A stretch of DNA of 20,355 nt from an uncultured Lachnospiraceae bacterium (GCA_910585965.1 CAJUHH010000027.1:1-20355); one strand, 5' to 3'. Shown: positions 8,394 to 17,100, numbered from the stretch's first letter. Made by a program: numbers and translations. Notes: generated by a model not told the origin, from the sequence alone.

Positions 8394-9650
8394 CTATTTG
8401 ATGCTGCCGTAATCAGTAACTTTGACATCCGTTGCCGGCATAGCCGAAATATCATTGGAAATCTTTACTTCTCCGTTGTAGATCGCTTTCACAAGCGCTT
8501 TGTAATCCTCTTCCTGGAAACCTTCGCCCCACTGGGTGCTTGCCATAGGAAGCTGTACAAAGTTTTCCTCCGGATTCTCGGAAACCATGCCCAGATTATC
8601 AATCTTTCCTGCATAGTCGCTCCACTTGCCGTCCTTGATATCGGTCAATACCGTATTTACTGTTGCAGAAAGCCCTTTCATAGCAGAAGTAATGGTCAGG
8701 CCTTCCTGTGTCTGGTCAATGACAGGCGCCTGGTCAGAGTCTACGCCGATTACTTTGCCGCCGGTTTTTACCGCTGCTTCCACAGCCGATGTAAAGATAC
8801 CGCCGCCGCATGCGAATACGGCTTCTACGCCTTTTGTTCCATACCATGTATCCATAGCCGCCGTGATATCAGCATCGCCGTAGAACTGTCCGCCGCAGAC
8901 ATATTCCACTTCCACGTCTCCGACAACATCCAGTTCTTTTGCTGCATCATTGATGCCCTGTACATAACCGTATCCGAAACGTGTAACCGCCGGTACGGAC
9001 ATGCCGCCCAGGAATCCCAGGTGCCTATAGCCTAATTTCACTGCCGCGTATCCCGCCATATAACCGGATATTTCTTCCTGGTAAGTACAGCAGTATACAT
9101 TATCCGTATTGTAGTATTCCGTCACATCCCAGTTGTCCGGGTTGTAGTCATAGCCTTCGCCAACGCCCTTTTCACAAAGATCGCCCGCTCCTACGTCCAG
9201 CGCAACGAACTTCACATCCGGATACATGTCCGACTGAGCAACTACTGCTGCCGCAAACATATAACCCGGCATTACGATTACATTCGCGCCGCCAGCTACC
9301 GCCTGATCTACGCTCGCATTCCTCGCTTCATCTGAATCGCTGTCCGGCTTATAATATGTAAATTCAGCGCCGTTCGCCTCTGCCCATGCCTTGCAGGACT
9401 CATAGGTTGTCTGGTTAAAGCTCTGGTCTGTGATATCGCCGGAGTCTGTGATCATGGCAATATTCATATCCGTGCCGCCAGCCGCTTCGCCTTCGCTGCT
9501 TTCAGCCGCCTCTTCGCTGCCGGCTTCTGCCTCTTCCCCGCTGCTGGATGCCGGCGCGCTCTCCGTATTTCCACCATTGCCGGAACCGCATGCCGCCAGA
9601 GAAAATGCCATCGTGGCTGCAAGGAACATCGCAATTATTCTCTTCTTCAT
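8394..9650 (-). CDS. BMP-family nucleoside-binding lipoprotein
   Basis: Extracellular substrate-binding lipoprotein of the Med/BmpA family (NupN, PnrA relatives), 418 residues. The signal peptide starts MKKRIIAMFL and ends with lipobox SLAAC; C21 would be lipidated. A Ser/Glu/Ala-rich flexible linker follows (about 22-58), then a type I periplasmic-binding fold beginning MNIAMITDSGDITDQSFNQ. The D-x-S-F-N segment is typical of BMP proteins, where it lines the nucleoside site. The start at 9650 has AGGAGG ten bases upstream; a longer start at 9698 would put 16 polar residues ahead of the signal peptide. It is the first gene of the operon, preceded by a candidate promoter with two dyads, and is separated from the ATPase by a hairpin. 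Confidence 0.95.
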   Translation of the reverse strand: MKKRIIAMFLAATMAFSLAACGSGNGGNTESAPASSSGEEAEAGSEEAAESSEGEAAGGTDMNIAMITDSGDITDQSFNQTTYESCKAWAEANGAEFTYYKPDSDSDEARNASVDQAVAGGANVIVMPGYMFAAAVVAQSDMYPDVKFVALDVGAGDLCEKGVGEGYDYNPDNWDVTEYYNTDNVYCCTYQEEISGYMAGYAAVKLGYRHLGFLGGMSVPAVTRFGYGYVQGINDAAKELDVVGDVEVEYVCGGQFYGDADITAAMDTWYGTKGVEAVFACGGGIFTSAVEAAVKTGGKVIGVDSDQAPVIDQTQEGLTITSAMKGLSATVNTVLTDIKDGKWSDYAGKIDNLGMVSENPEENFVQLPMASTQWGEGFQEEDYKALVKAIYNGEVKISNDISAMPATDVKVTDYGSIK

Positions 9651-9718
9651 AAATAAATTTCCTCCTGTTTTGTTTCCATGATTTTCTGATAGTACCATTT
9701 ATAAAAATGAATACTTGT

Positions 9719-9759
9719 ATTATGACATATGTCCCGGTAATGAAATAGGACACCAGTCC
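9719..9759 (-). promoter_or_regulatory. Candidate promoter with paired dyad operators upstream of the nucleoside operon
   Basis: On the minus strand an extended -10 (TGTCATAAT, 9727-9719) lies about 69 bases before the lipoprotein ATG; the -35 is weak. Two 12-bp dyads with the same form overlap or precede it: GGACATATGTCA (9734-9723) and GGACTGGTGTCC (9759-9748), starts exactly 25 bases apart. This looks like a tandem operator for a dimeric regulator. The regulator is not identified. The sites do not resemble the E. coli Crp consensus TGTGA-N6-TCACA. Confidence 0.45.
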
Positions 9760-9868
9760 CTTTTTGTGGAAAGTAATTACACTTTATTGGATTTTTACAA
9801 TTTTCATGCCACTTTTTTAGGCAAACTGTATATTGTGATGGAATTTTTTTATTTGATATGCACAAGTT

Positions 9869-10588
9869 TTATGGCAGAAGCTCCTGCTTATTTTTTTGAG
9901 TCTTATTTTGTCCATGTGCTTTTCTTAACCGTTTTGAGAGATAATGTGCGATAAATACACAAAGGCCCATCAAAGCAAAATAATCTATATAGAACAGGAA
10001 GACAGATTCCCCATAATCCAAAAATACAAATTCGCTTTTGAGCAGCAAATAAGTCAGAAAATCCCTTCTGATAAATACTGCTATCCCATACAACGAAATG
10101 GCTGTACCAATGAAAAACAGCAAAAGAGAGCGTATTTTAGAGGATTTTTTTATCCGCATCCCTTTTTGAGCCATGCCAAGCACCATGTTCCAGTGCAGGC
10201 CAAGATGTATATTCATCAGCAAAAATCCCCAGTAAGAACCTAAGACATGCAGCCGTCTTGCCAGCGCCATTCCTCCTTCTATCGGCAAAAACGCAAATAC
10301 ATATCTCGCCAAAACAATACTACTGTATATTAGGGCAATCATCGAAAACAATGTCAGCGCATCTACACAGACCTGAAAAATACGCATGGGCGAATATTTA
10401 CCCCGGAATAAATTTTTATGCCATCTCCAATTCAATATATGGTGGACGGCAAACAGAACAAATATCCCAGCCCCCGCCCATTCGTGGGCTGCATCGCCCC
10501 AGAATTGATAGCCCATCAAGAACAACAGCGCCGCTGTCATAGCTGCGTCAACTGCCCGTTTCAGTTTTCCGTTCAAACCCGCGTCCAC
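9869..10588 (-). CDS. DUF4405-type multi-pass membrane protein
   Basis: A 239-residue membrane protein with about six hydrophobic segments (near 13-28, 38-53, 70-98, 113-133, 155-173, 195-216). The early stretch GYQFWGDAAHEWAGAGIFVL followed by HHILNWRWHK is characteristic of DUF4405. Several histidines in or next to membrane segments (H35, H49, H50, H114, H128, H132) are placed as possible haem ligands, as in cytochrome-b-like proteins; haem binding is inference. The start is unsure: the 5'-most codon is GTG at 10588 with GAGAGG only two bases away, and a TTG five codons in has about 14 bases of spacing. It begins eight bases after the decarboxylase-cupin gene, so it ends the redox cluster, probably in one transcript. 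The tail is polar and basic (about 218-239). Confidence 0.82.
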   Translation of the reverse strand: MDAGLNGKLKRAVDAAMTAALLFLMGYQFWGDAAHEWAGAGIFVLFAVHHILNWRWHKNLFRGKYSPMRIFQVCVDALTLFSMIALIYSSIVLARYVFAFLPIEGGMALARRLHVLGSYWGFLLMNIHLGLHWNMVLGMAQKGMRIKKSSKIRSLLLFFIGTAISLYGIAVFIRRDFLTYLLLKSEFVFLDYGESVFLFYIDYFALMGLCVFIAHYLSKRLRKAHGQNKTQKNKQELLP

Positions 10589-10596
10589 CGCCTCTC

Positions 10597-11349
10597 TTAT
10601 TTCAAACAGCCGTAGGAAGCATCATCCACGGCCTCCAGCCACTCGTTAGAAATCTCTGCGCCGGGAACTTCAACTGCCAGATGGGAAAACCAGCTGTCCG
10701 GCGCAGCGCCATGCCAATGTTTCACTCCAACCGGGATATCGACTACATCTCCGGGATTTAATTCCTGTGCCTCTTTGCCCCATTCCTGATAATAGCCGCG
10801 CCCGCCTACACAGATCAGAATCTGCCCGCCGCCGGAAGCGGCGTGATGGATATGCCAGTTGTTCCGGCATCCCGGCTCAAACGTAACATTGAAAATACCC
10901 ACTTGTTCTGCGGAAAGCCGCGCAAGGTAACTCTGCCCGGTGAAATATTGTGCAAAGCCGCTGTTCGGTTTTCCAATCGGAAACAACATGTTCCTTTCAT
11001 GGGATTCCCTTTCGTTCCCTTCCTGTGCTTCTTCCGTCCAAACATCCTTCGCCATCTTAAAAGCCGCCCACGCCTTCGGCCATCCTGCGTAAAATGCAGC
11101 GTGGGTTAAAATCTCCGCAATTTCTTCTTTTGTAATCCCGTTATTCTTTGCGCTTATCAAATGGTATTGAAAGGAAGAATCCACCAGCCCCTGCGCCATT
11201 AAAGATACCACCGTCACAAGGGAACGGTCTCTCAGGGATAGCTTTTCCTCCCTGTTCCACACCTCTCCAAATAATATGTCATCATTTAACTGCGCGAATT
11301 TGGGGGCAAAATCCCCAAGCTGATCTCTGCCTGCCGTTTGTTTTACCAT
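10597..11349 (-). CDS. Carboxymuconolactone decarboxylase-cupin fusion protein
   Basis: A 250-residue two-domain protein. Residues about 20-105 form an AhpD/CMD-like helical domain (SLRDRSLVTVVSLMAQG, then GITKEEIAEILTHAAFYAGW) that has no CxxC redox pair. Residues about 135-235 form a cupin: motif 1 is NNWHIHHAASGGGQ with H166 and H168, and motif 2 is PGDVVDIPVGVKHWHG with H211 or H213. Residue Q176 stands where the usual metal-binding glutamate is expected. Such fusions are common beside flavodoxins and aldo/keto reductases in clostridia, but the reaction is not known to me. ATG at 11349 has GGAGG eight bases upstream; a start at 11373 would add eight residues without support. It follows the broken flavodoxin by 13 bases. 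Confidence 0.88.
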   Translation of the reverse strand: MVKQTAGRDQLGDFAPKFAQLNDDILFGEVWNREEKLSLRDRSLVTVVSLMAQGLVDSSFQYHLISAKNNGITKEEIAEILTHAAFYAGWPKAWAAFKMAKDVWTEEAQEGNERESHERNMLFPIGKPNSGFAQYFTGQSYLARLSAEQVGIFNVTFEPGCRNNWHIHHAASGGGQILICVGGRGYYQEWGKEAQELNPGDVVDIPVGVKHWHGAAPDSWFSHLAVEVPGAEISNEWLEAVDDASYGCLK

Positions 11350-11362
11350 TATTTTATCCTCC

Positions 11363-11562
11363 CTATTTTTCAAAACTGTCTGCCCATTTTTTCAACTCTG
11401 CCGCTTTCTGTTTTCCATTCAAAAGCTTTCCTTCCATGACTGCTGCCGATGGAACGATTTTACGCAGAGTTTCCGCTGTTTTCCCAAGCCCGCTGCCAAT
11501 TCTTTTGCAGCTTTTGCCGTTACGCCGCTTGCGCTGAAATATGCCACCATTTTTTTACTCAT
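11363..11562 (-). pseudogene. Flavodoxin remnant with internal deletion and frameshift
   Basis: The reading frame opens with a normal flavodoxin start, MSKKMVAYFSASGVTAKAAK, behind a strong AGGAGG six bases upstream of ATG 11562. It includes the FMN phosphate-binding S-A-S-G-V-T-A loop. At about 11480-11490 the frame jumps: the sequence continues in another frame as GKTAETLRKIVPSAAVMEGK and so on to WADSFEK and a TAG at 11363-11365, a plausible flavodoxin C-terminus. Flavodoxins of this group have about 155-170 residues, so roughly 90-100 central residues are gone. Unshifted translation ends after about 48 residues. It lies between the aldo/keto reductase and the decarboxylase-cupin genes with 13-base gaps, so it was once a working operon member. 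Loss of function is inferred from the missing core. Confidence 0.8.
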
Positions 11563-11575
11563 ATCGCACCTCCTG

Positions 11576-12613
11576 CTATATTTTTTGTTTTCCGATAGAC
11601 CATACATGGCTCTCTTTCGCAGAAGCCTGCGTATTCTGCGCCATAACGCCCACCAGCTTATGCGGAACATAAAGCTCCTCCAAATAGGAAAGCTCCTCCG
11701 CTGACAATTCCAGTTCTGTCGCTTTTGCCGCTCCTTCGATATGATGGGGCTTTGTGGCTCCCACTACCGGAGAGGTTACTTTGGTCAAAAGCCATGCAAG
11801 AGCAATCTCCGTCATAGAAACGCCCTTGTCCTCCGCCAGTTTCGCCACTCTGTCAATAATCACGCTATCCTGCCCGGCAGCTGCGTCATATTTCAATCTC
11901 GCATAACTGTCCTCCTGCAAACGCTTGGAGGTTTCACCGGGGAGCCTTGCAAGCCTGCCCCCGGCCAATGCACTGTACGGTGTCATGGCGATATTGTCCT
12001 CCCGGCAGAGCTTTGCCATTTCCCGTTCTTCTTCCCTGAAAATCAGATTGTAGTGTCCCTGCACGGATACAAACTTTGCGAATCCTTCTTTTTCCGCCAG
12101 TGCGTTTGCCTTTGCTATCTGATAAGCGAAGCAGTTGGAAATACCAATATAACGGGCTTTACCAGCTTTTACCACATTATTCAGACCTTCCATAATATCG
12201 TACAACGGCGTTTCATAGTCCCACATATGATAAATATATAAATCCACATAATCCATGCCAAGATTAGAAAGACTTCGGTTTATCATCCGCTCAATATGCT
12301 GCTGTCCGGTAATCCCGGCCCGGATGTCATCCTGAGTGCGGGGAAGAAATTTTGTCGCCACCACCACATCCTCACGCTTTGCATACTCCCCAAGCGCCCG
12401 GCCAAGATACTGCTCGCTGGTTCCGCTTTGGTAAGCGATTGCCGTATCAAAGAAATTAACGCCCAAATCCAGCCCGCGCCGGATAATCTCACGGGAATGT
12501 TCCTCGTCAATCGTCCATGAGTGCTGACCGTTATTTGCGTCGCCAAATCCCATACAGCCCATACAGATGCGGGAAACAATCAAATCAGAATTTCCAAGTT
12601 TTATATATTGCAT
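11576..12613 (-). CDS. Aldo/keto reductase
   Basis: A 345-residue NAD(P)H-dependent aldo/keto reductase with a TIM-barrel fold, acting in the cytoplasm on carbonyl compounds. The catalytic tetrad is visible: D56 and Y61 in NFFDTAIAYQSG, K88 in VVATKF, and H129 in YIYHMWD. The cofactor end shows YIGISNC and the C-terminal SPVVGATKPHHIEGAAKA that binds the nucleotide phosphate. ATG at 12613 follows AGGAGG by seven bases. The N-terminus MQYIKLGNSDLIVSRICMG is complete. It lies between two damaged flavodoxin genes, 11 and 13 bases away, indicating one redox operon. The physiological substrate is unknown. Confidence 0.94.
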   Translation of the reverse strand: MQYIKLGNSDLIVSRICMGCMGFGDANNGQHSWTIDEEHSREIIRRGLDLGVNFFDTAIAYQSGTSEQYLGRALGEYAKREDVVVATKFLPRTQDDIRAGITGQQHIERMINRSLSNLGMDYVDLYIYHMWDYETPLYDIMEGLNNVVKAGKARYIGISNCFAYQIAKANALAEKEGFAKFVSVQGHYNLIFREEEREMAKLCREDNIAMTPYSALAGGRLARLPGETSKRLQEDSYARLKYDAAAGQDSVIIDRVAKLAEDKGVSMTEIALAWLLTKVTSPVVGATKPHHIEGAAKATELELSAEELSYLEELYVPHKLVGVMAQNTQASAKESHVWSIGKQKI

Positions 12614-12624
12614 TGTACCGCCTC

Positions 12625-12888
12625 CTACTCATGTTCAATTCCATTTGCATCAAGCCACTGGCTGATTTCCTCATTCAAGGTCTCCCCTCCAGAATAATGA
12701 ACCGATAAGGCTTCTCCCATCACTGCATCAGGAGCCAGCTTCGCTATCGCTGTCAGGCTCTGTCCAAACCGCCCGCCGCCGTGAGAACAGAACGGAATAA
12801 TAGTCTTGCCCTCAAACTCATATTCCTCCAGAAAAGAGGCAATCGGCATGGGAATAGAAGCCCACCAGTTCGGAAATTCTCCTGTCAA
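12625..12888 (-). pseudogene. 5'-truncated flavodoxin (C-terminal half only)
   Basis: About 85 residues match the C-terminal half of a flavodoxin-4-type protein: FPNWWASIPMPIASFLEEY, then KTIIPFCSHGGGRFGQS, then AVMGEALSVHYSGG. The W-W and the G-G-G-R-F-G-Q-S loop belong to the FMN isoalloxazine site and its surroundings. The N-terminal half, including the FMN phosphate loop, is absent. The only start-like codon is a TTG at 12888 with no proper leader, and homology ceases at about 12880, where AT-rich unrelated sequence begins. The remaining part ends 11 bases before the aldo/keto reductase start. I read it as a gene cut off at the edge of an inserted or rearranged block. It may still be translated but could hardly bind FMN. 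Confidence 0.8.
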
Positions 12889-12911
12889 GTAAGGACTAAA
12901 AAAATATATTT

Positions 12912-12941
12912 TTTATACCATAATTATATCCAGCCATCCAA
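12912..12941 (-). promoter_or_regulatory. Candidate promoter upstream of the truncated flavodoxin and aldo/keto reductase
   Basis: On the minus strand TTGGAT (12941-12936), an 18-base spacer and TATAAA (12917-12912) with a TGG extended -10 element. It points into the truncated flavodoxin and the rest of the redox cluster. The -35 is a poor match. It lies in the AT-rich side of the junction, so the redox genes may now be driven by sequence that arrived with the neighbouring block. The 275 bases from 12889 to 13163 otherwise hold only the terminator at 13111-13148 and no convincing gene. Confidence 0.35.
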
Positions 12942-13110
12942 CTGTGAGGAATAGCCCAAACAGTTATGCTGTTACAACCCCAAAGTTATACCTTTTATAA
13001 ATCTAACCTCATTCTACTTTCCTTCCGCATTCGTGTCCAATGCTTGTTCTGATTTTCCTTCCATGCCCTGAAAGCATACTTTAAGTTTATTCCTATATAC
13101 AATGTCTCTT

Positions 13111-13148
13111 AAAAAGATAAGAGGATAAATGATTCTCCATTCATCCTC
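13111..13148 (-). terminator. Intrinsic terminator after the HEPN gene
   Basis: On the minus strand GAGGATGAATG (13148-13138), a 6-base loop and CATTTATCCTC (13131-13121) form an 11-bp stem with one G-U pair, followed by TTATCTTTTT (13120-13111). It starts 15 bases after the stop of the HEPN gene and would isolate the STAND-HEPN unit from the redox cluster. Confidence 0.8.
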
Positions 13149-13163
13149 CCACAAATTTCTACA

Positions 13164-14096
13164 TCAAAATTTTAATTTCCACTTATCGTCTAAGCAGCTT
13201 TTCTCAAACCTTATTGTTGCACTTTTCATCCTTTCTTGAACAGAATCCCCCTTACCCTTGGTTATAACCCCTATTTCCTGTGGGAGAAGATAATCCTTAT
13301 AGATGTAATCTGTTGAACAATAATATTGATTGCTACTTTCATCATCCGTCACATTATTTTCTATATGATGGAATATTATAGATGCATCATCTTCTTCAAG
13401 AATTGTAGGATTTTCAACAGGATATCTGACAAAAGCCCTCAATTTCAATCCATTTGGAATAACTAATAGGCATGTTCCTATATCATCAGATATCTGTGTT
13501 ATTTCTTTTAGCATGTCTGTGTGCAGTGTGTACATAATTCCATCATAGTGTCCAGATGTCTGATATTTTCCGTACGTACCCTCAATTTTTCCCTTGATAA
13601 TATTCATAATCAAAGTATATAGGTATCTAACACCATTTTTACTTATCTGCAACGCATAAGGCGTATTTCTATGGCAATAACTTATATTATAGTTGCCAGC
13701 TTTATAATTCACATTGCTTAAATTATGCTGAATCCCATTCCTGATAATTTTAAATACTCTATAGCAATTTTTCCCAATCATCTCTATAGGTGTGCTTCCA
13801 GGCAAATTATTATAATGCTCTTTAAAAGATGCTCCTTCTGTAAGATGATAGATATTTTCCAAGTATCCATCAAACACAGTAAAAAGAAGAAGATTTCCTG
13901 CAACCCATGCTTCTGACAATTCTGCTTTACTGTACATACACTCATAGAAAGACATATGAATTGTATGTTTTTCCTTGCCATCTTCATCTATCTCACATGT
14001 TATCGGTATTATATCAGTATTGATAAAATCCAAATCTGCCATATTGGACTTTGAAATAACATTAATAATTGAATCAATACATTGCTGATCCATCAT
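13164..14096 (-). CDS. HEPN-like protein, putative RNase effector paired with STAND NTPase
   Basis: A 310-residue protein I do not recognise by name. The N-terminal half is helical, and residues 117-125 read IIRNGIQHN, an R-x4-H motif (R119, N120, H124). This is the classical catalytic signature of HEPN ribonucleases, placed as usual at the start of a late helix after a helical stretch (about 56-118). The C-terminal part (about 175-310) has mixed strands, is rich in D/E near 245-265, and has no motif known to me. HEPN proteins often serve as RNA-cleaving toxins in phage-defence and toxin-antitoxin systems. ATG at 14096 has AGGAGG 11 bases upstream, partly inside a 12-codon leader. It follows the STAND gene by 91 bases and ends at a strong terminator. 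Base composition is AT-rich like its partner. The RNase role is inference from one motif. Confidence 0.7.
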   Translation of the reverse strand: MMDQQCIDSIINVISKSNMADLDFINTDIIPITCEIDEDGKEKHTIHMSFYECMYSKAELSEAWVAGNLLLFTVFDGYLENIYHLTEGASFKEHYNNLPGSTPIEMIGKNCYRVFKIIRNGIQHNLSNVNYKAGNYNISYCHRNTPYALQISKNGVRYLYTLIMNIIKGKIEGTYGKYQTSGHYDGIMYTLHTDMLKEITQISDDIGTCLLVIPNGLKLRAFVRYPVENPTILEEDDASIIFHHIENNVTDDESSNQYYCSTDYIYKDYLLPQEIGVITKGKGDSVQERMKSATIRFEKSCLDDKWKLKF

Positions 14097-14097
14097 A

Positions 14098-14136
14098 TTA
14101 GCTGTTTCCTCCTCTCAGCGTTCTATAGTTTATCAT
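14098..14136 (-). CDS. Possible 12-residue leader peptide coupled to the HEPN gene
   Basis: ATG at 14136 has GAAGG six bases upstream and reads MINYRTLRGGNS, ending in a TAA one base before the HEPN ATG. The two GGA codons form part of the HEPN gene's AGGAGG site, so ribosomes translating the leader would cover it and stop beside the HEPN start. It could tune or couple expression, but a frame this short may be chance. Confidence 0.3.
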   Translation of the reverse strand: MINYRTLRGGNS

Positions 14137-14187
14137 TTCGCACCTTCTCACTCTTTTATCAATTACTGTCTAAATTTTATTTGCCAT

Positions 14188-17100
14188 TTACAACTCATCA
14201 CGAATCATAAAACCTATAGCTGATTCTTTTTCCACCATAAAATCTAAAATCTTAAACACTTTCTTTTTCAAATTAAAATCAATCTTAATCTCTTTCATAT
14301 AATAATCACAATAAGTTTTCATATAGCTTTCTAAATAATATATTGTATTTGTTAACAACTCCACTTTCCATAAATGCTCTTGATTGTTTACAATTTCATA
14401 TATCCAAGTAATAGCCTTATCTCTTGCCACCTCAAAACCAATATGATTTATAAAATATCCAATTCCTAATAAAGTTGCTTTATGATAACTAAATGTTTTA
14501 CAACACCTTTCCCAAAAATCAATATCTTCACTCGATACCAATTCCCATTGCTTTATATCCTTTTTCCAAGTATTGCAACCAGCCAACAAATACTCCAATA
14601 AAATATTATTTGTGTCAATTTCTCCTTTCCATGTAAATTCAAAATTTCCCTTTTGGTTTGCCTCTTCCGATTTAACCACCTTATTTACAGCTTCAAACAC
14701 CGCATTCCATACTAGCCAAAACCTTTTTTTATTTTTAACCTTATCTGCTTCGCATATAATACTATGTAATAATCTTTGAAACCACTCATCTTTTTTTAGA
14801 GTATCTGATATTTTTTTAAGTGCCGCTATAGCTTTCTTTTCATCACAAATAAAAAGCCAATGAGACAATAAATTAAAATTTTTCCATATATATTCATAAC
14901 TTTTTATTTCTTTTTCCTGATTCGTATATTGGTCCAAAAAATAAGATGCTAAAACCCAAAAATTTTCATTACCAGCCTGAACTGTGAGTTCCATTGCAAA
15001 ACTGATGTTTTTCATGCTACATTCGTGTAAGTATTCTTCTTTTATTCCACTCAAATTATTCATTAAATTCAAGGCTTCTGATCTATTTTGATTCCAAAAT
15101 CTTTCAAAAATATCCAAAATCGTATCATCATAAACACACTTAATTAGCTTATCATATTTCGATTTGTATAATATTATAAATTCTGTAAAGTAATCAGTTA
15201 ACTCTTTTGCGTATTTTCTTATGCTAGAAACAATTATACTTTCAAATTCCGGACCCTTGACTAAATATAACTTCAAAAGCCTCTCTATATCCTCTTCAAG
15301 ATGCTTTTTATGAATCCATGATGCTAATCCTACAATAGTAGCATCATTTCCACTCCTTGATACATTGATCTGGTTAGGATATTTGAGCATTTCTTCGGCA
15401 TTTTTGTAAATTTTTTCTACGCACACAGATTTTATTTCTTGGCATATCTGACCTTCAAAATCACGAATCAAAACACAGCAAATATATAACTCCAAATCCT
15501 GAACCCAAAATGCCAAATGCGGATTATCACTCGAAAATATACCAAAATTTTGCATTTCCTGATAACACAACTCTGGATTTCTTTCATATTTTGTATATTT
15601 GCTATAATCAGCCACTCTTTCATCGAATCTTGCATGAACCCATAAATCTAATTCGGCTTTTTCATTTTGCAGTTCTTCATTTCTTTGGACTTCCTCTAAT
15701 CTTTCACTTTGCCTTTTATCAAATTTAGGTTCTAATATAACACCATGTATCTCTCCTTGATCATACTGACTAATTTCCTGTCTCCTAATATCCATTTGAA
15801 TATAATATCTTTGATACAGCATCCCCGCCTCATCATCATTTGCCACTGTCTCATATTCCTTATGCTTCTTATCTAGTAAATCCCATAATTTCTCTTTAAA
15901 TTCAGTCGGCAGAAATGTACCTAATTGATATTGTATAATTGTAATTTCAAATGAATTCTTTCTAAATTCTTCTTCTAACGCCTCTCTTCTTTCTTTTATA
16001 TACTCACCTGACAGCGGGATGCTAGGAGTCGCTCCTATTCCCATCATAAAACTTAATCCCATCTCTTGAGATAACCTGCGCCTATCCAATATAACAAATT
16101 CAGGGAAATTTAAAAACCAATATGCCAATTTAAATAATTTATCTGGATATGCTTCTATCAAGCTCATACCGATTGCAGTGAAAACAACTGAATTTGAAGA
16201 TAAAATCACATCCTTTAATTTTTCATATAGTGCATTACTATCTTCATCTTTACCCAATTCCAATAAATGTTTTTCCACTGCAGCAAGCATTGATACTAAC
16301 AGATCCGGTGCATTTCCCATTCCTCTGTACATCCACCATAAATCTTGATCAATATATTGCTTTTTTGTCTTTCCATCAATAAAAATAGTAATTTGAGAAA
16401 CTTGATACTTTTCTTTCTTTTTCATGTTTTGTACATAATTGGTCACTGCATGGTTCAAGCTTTCTATTACAAATTCAATTGTATTTTCCTCATACCATTT
16501 CAAAAGCCAATAAATAGGTGTCTGGTAAGCACTCGCTGGCCAGTATTTAAAATCATAGTCTGCACTAACTCCATAAATCTCTGCCTGATAGTTTCCTGTG
16601 CCATATCTACCCTCTTCATCTTCTCGAATCCAATAAAACTTTGCTATTCCCAAAACTAATTCAGGATTACTATTTGCCAAAACTAATCCCGAGGGCGTAG
16701 TCAGAAGTTTAACGAAAATCTTCTTGTATTTACGTTCTCCATGTACTGTCTTTTGAAACATATCTTTTATTTCTTCAATTAACTCACCTGCACTACCCAA
16801 TATAATATCTACCAAGTCATCATCAACATCATAACCCATGCTTTTAGATTGGAGCATTTTATATGCAATTAACCCTGCAGCCTTACATATTGAACCTTTA
16901 TGATAAATGTCTGTCCAGTCTTTGAGTAATCCCAATAATATTTTATTGTCTATATACTGTATTGCTTTATCATAATGTTGGTAAATCAAACTAATAACTG
17001 CACCCCAACCAAATCCTGTTGGAACTGTTAATTGCATTATATTAGAAGATGTCTTTCCTGCTGTTCTAAGTAACCAGATAATCCTTTTTAAAGAAAATGC

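Noticed and set aside
9872..9898. A hairpin-like GCAG...CTGC followed by a T run on the plus strand near the end of the DUF4405 gene.
   Set aside because: The stem is only four to five bases and points in the direction with no gene, so it is not a convincing terminator.
11740..12240. A 166-codon plus-strand frame inside the aldo/keto reductase gene.
   Set aside because: It is antisense to a gene with a complete catalytic tetrad and shows no independent features.
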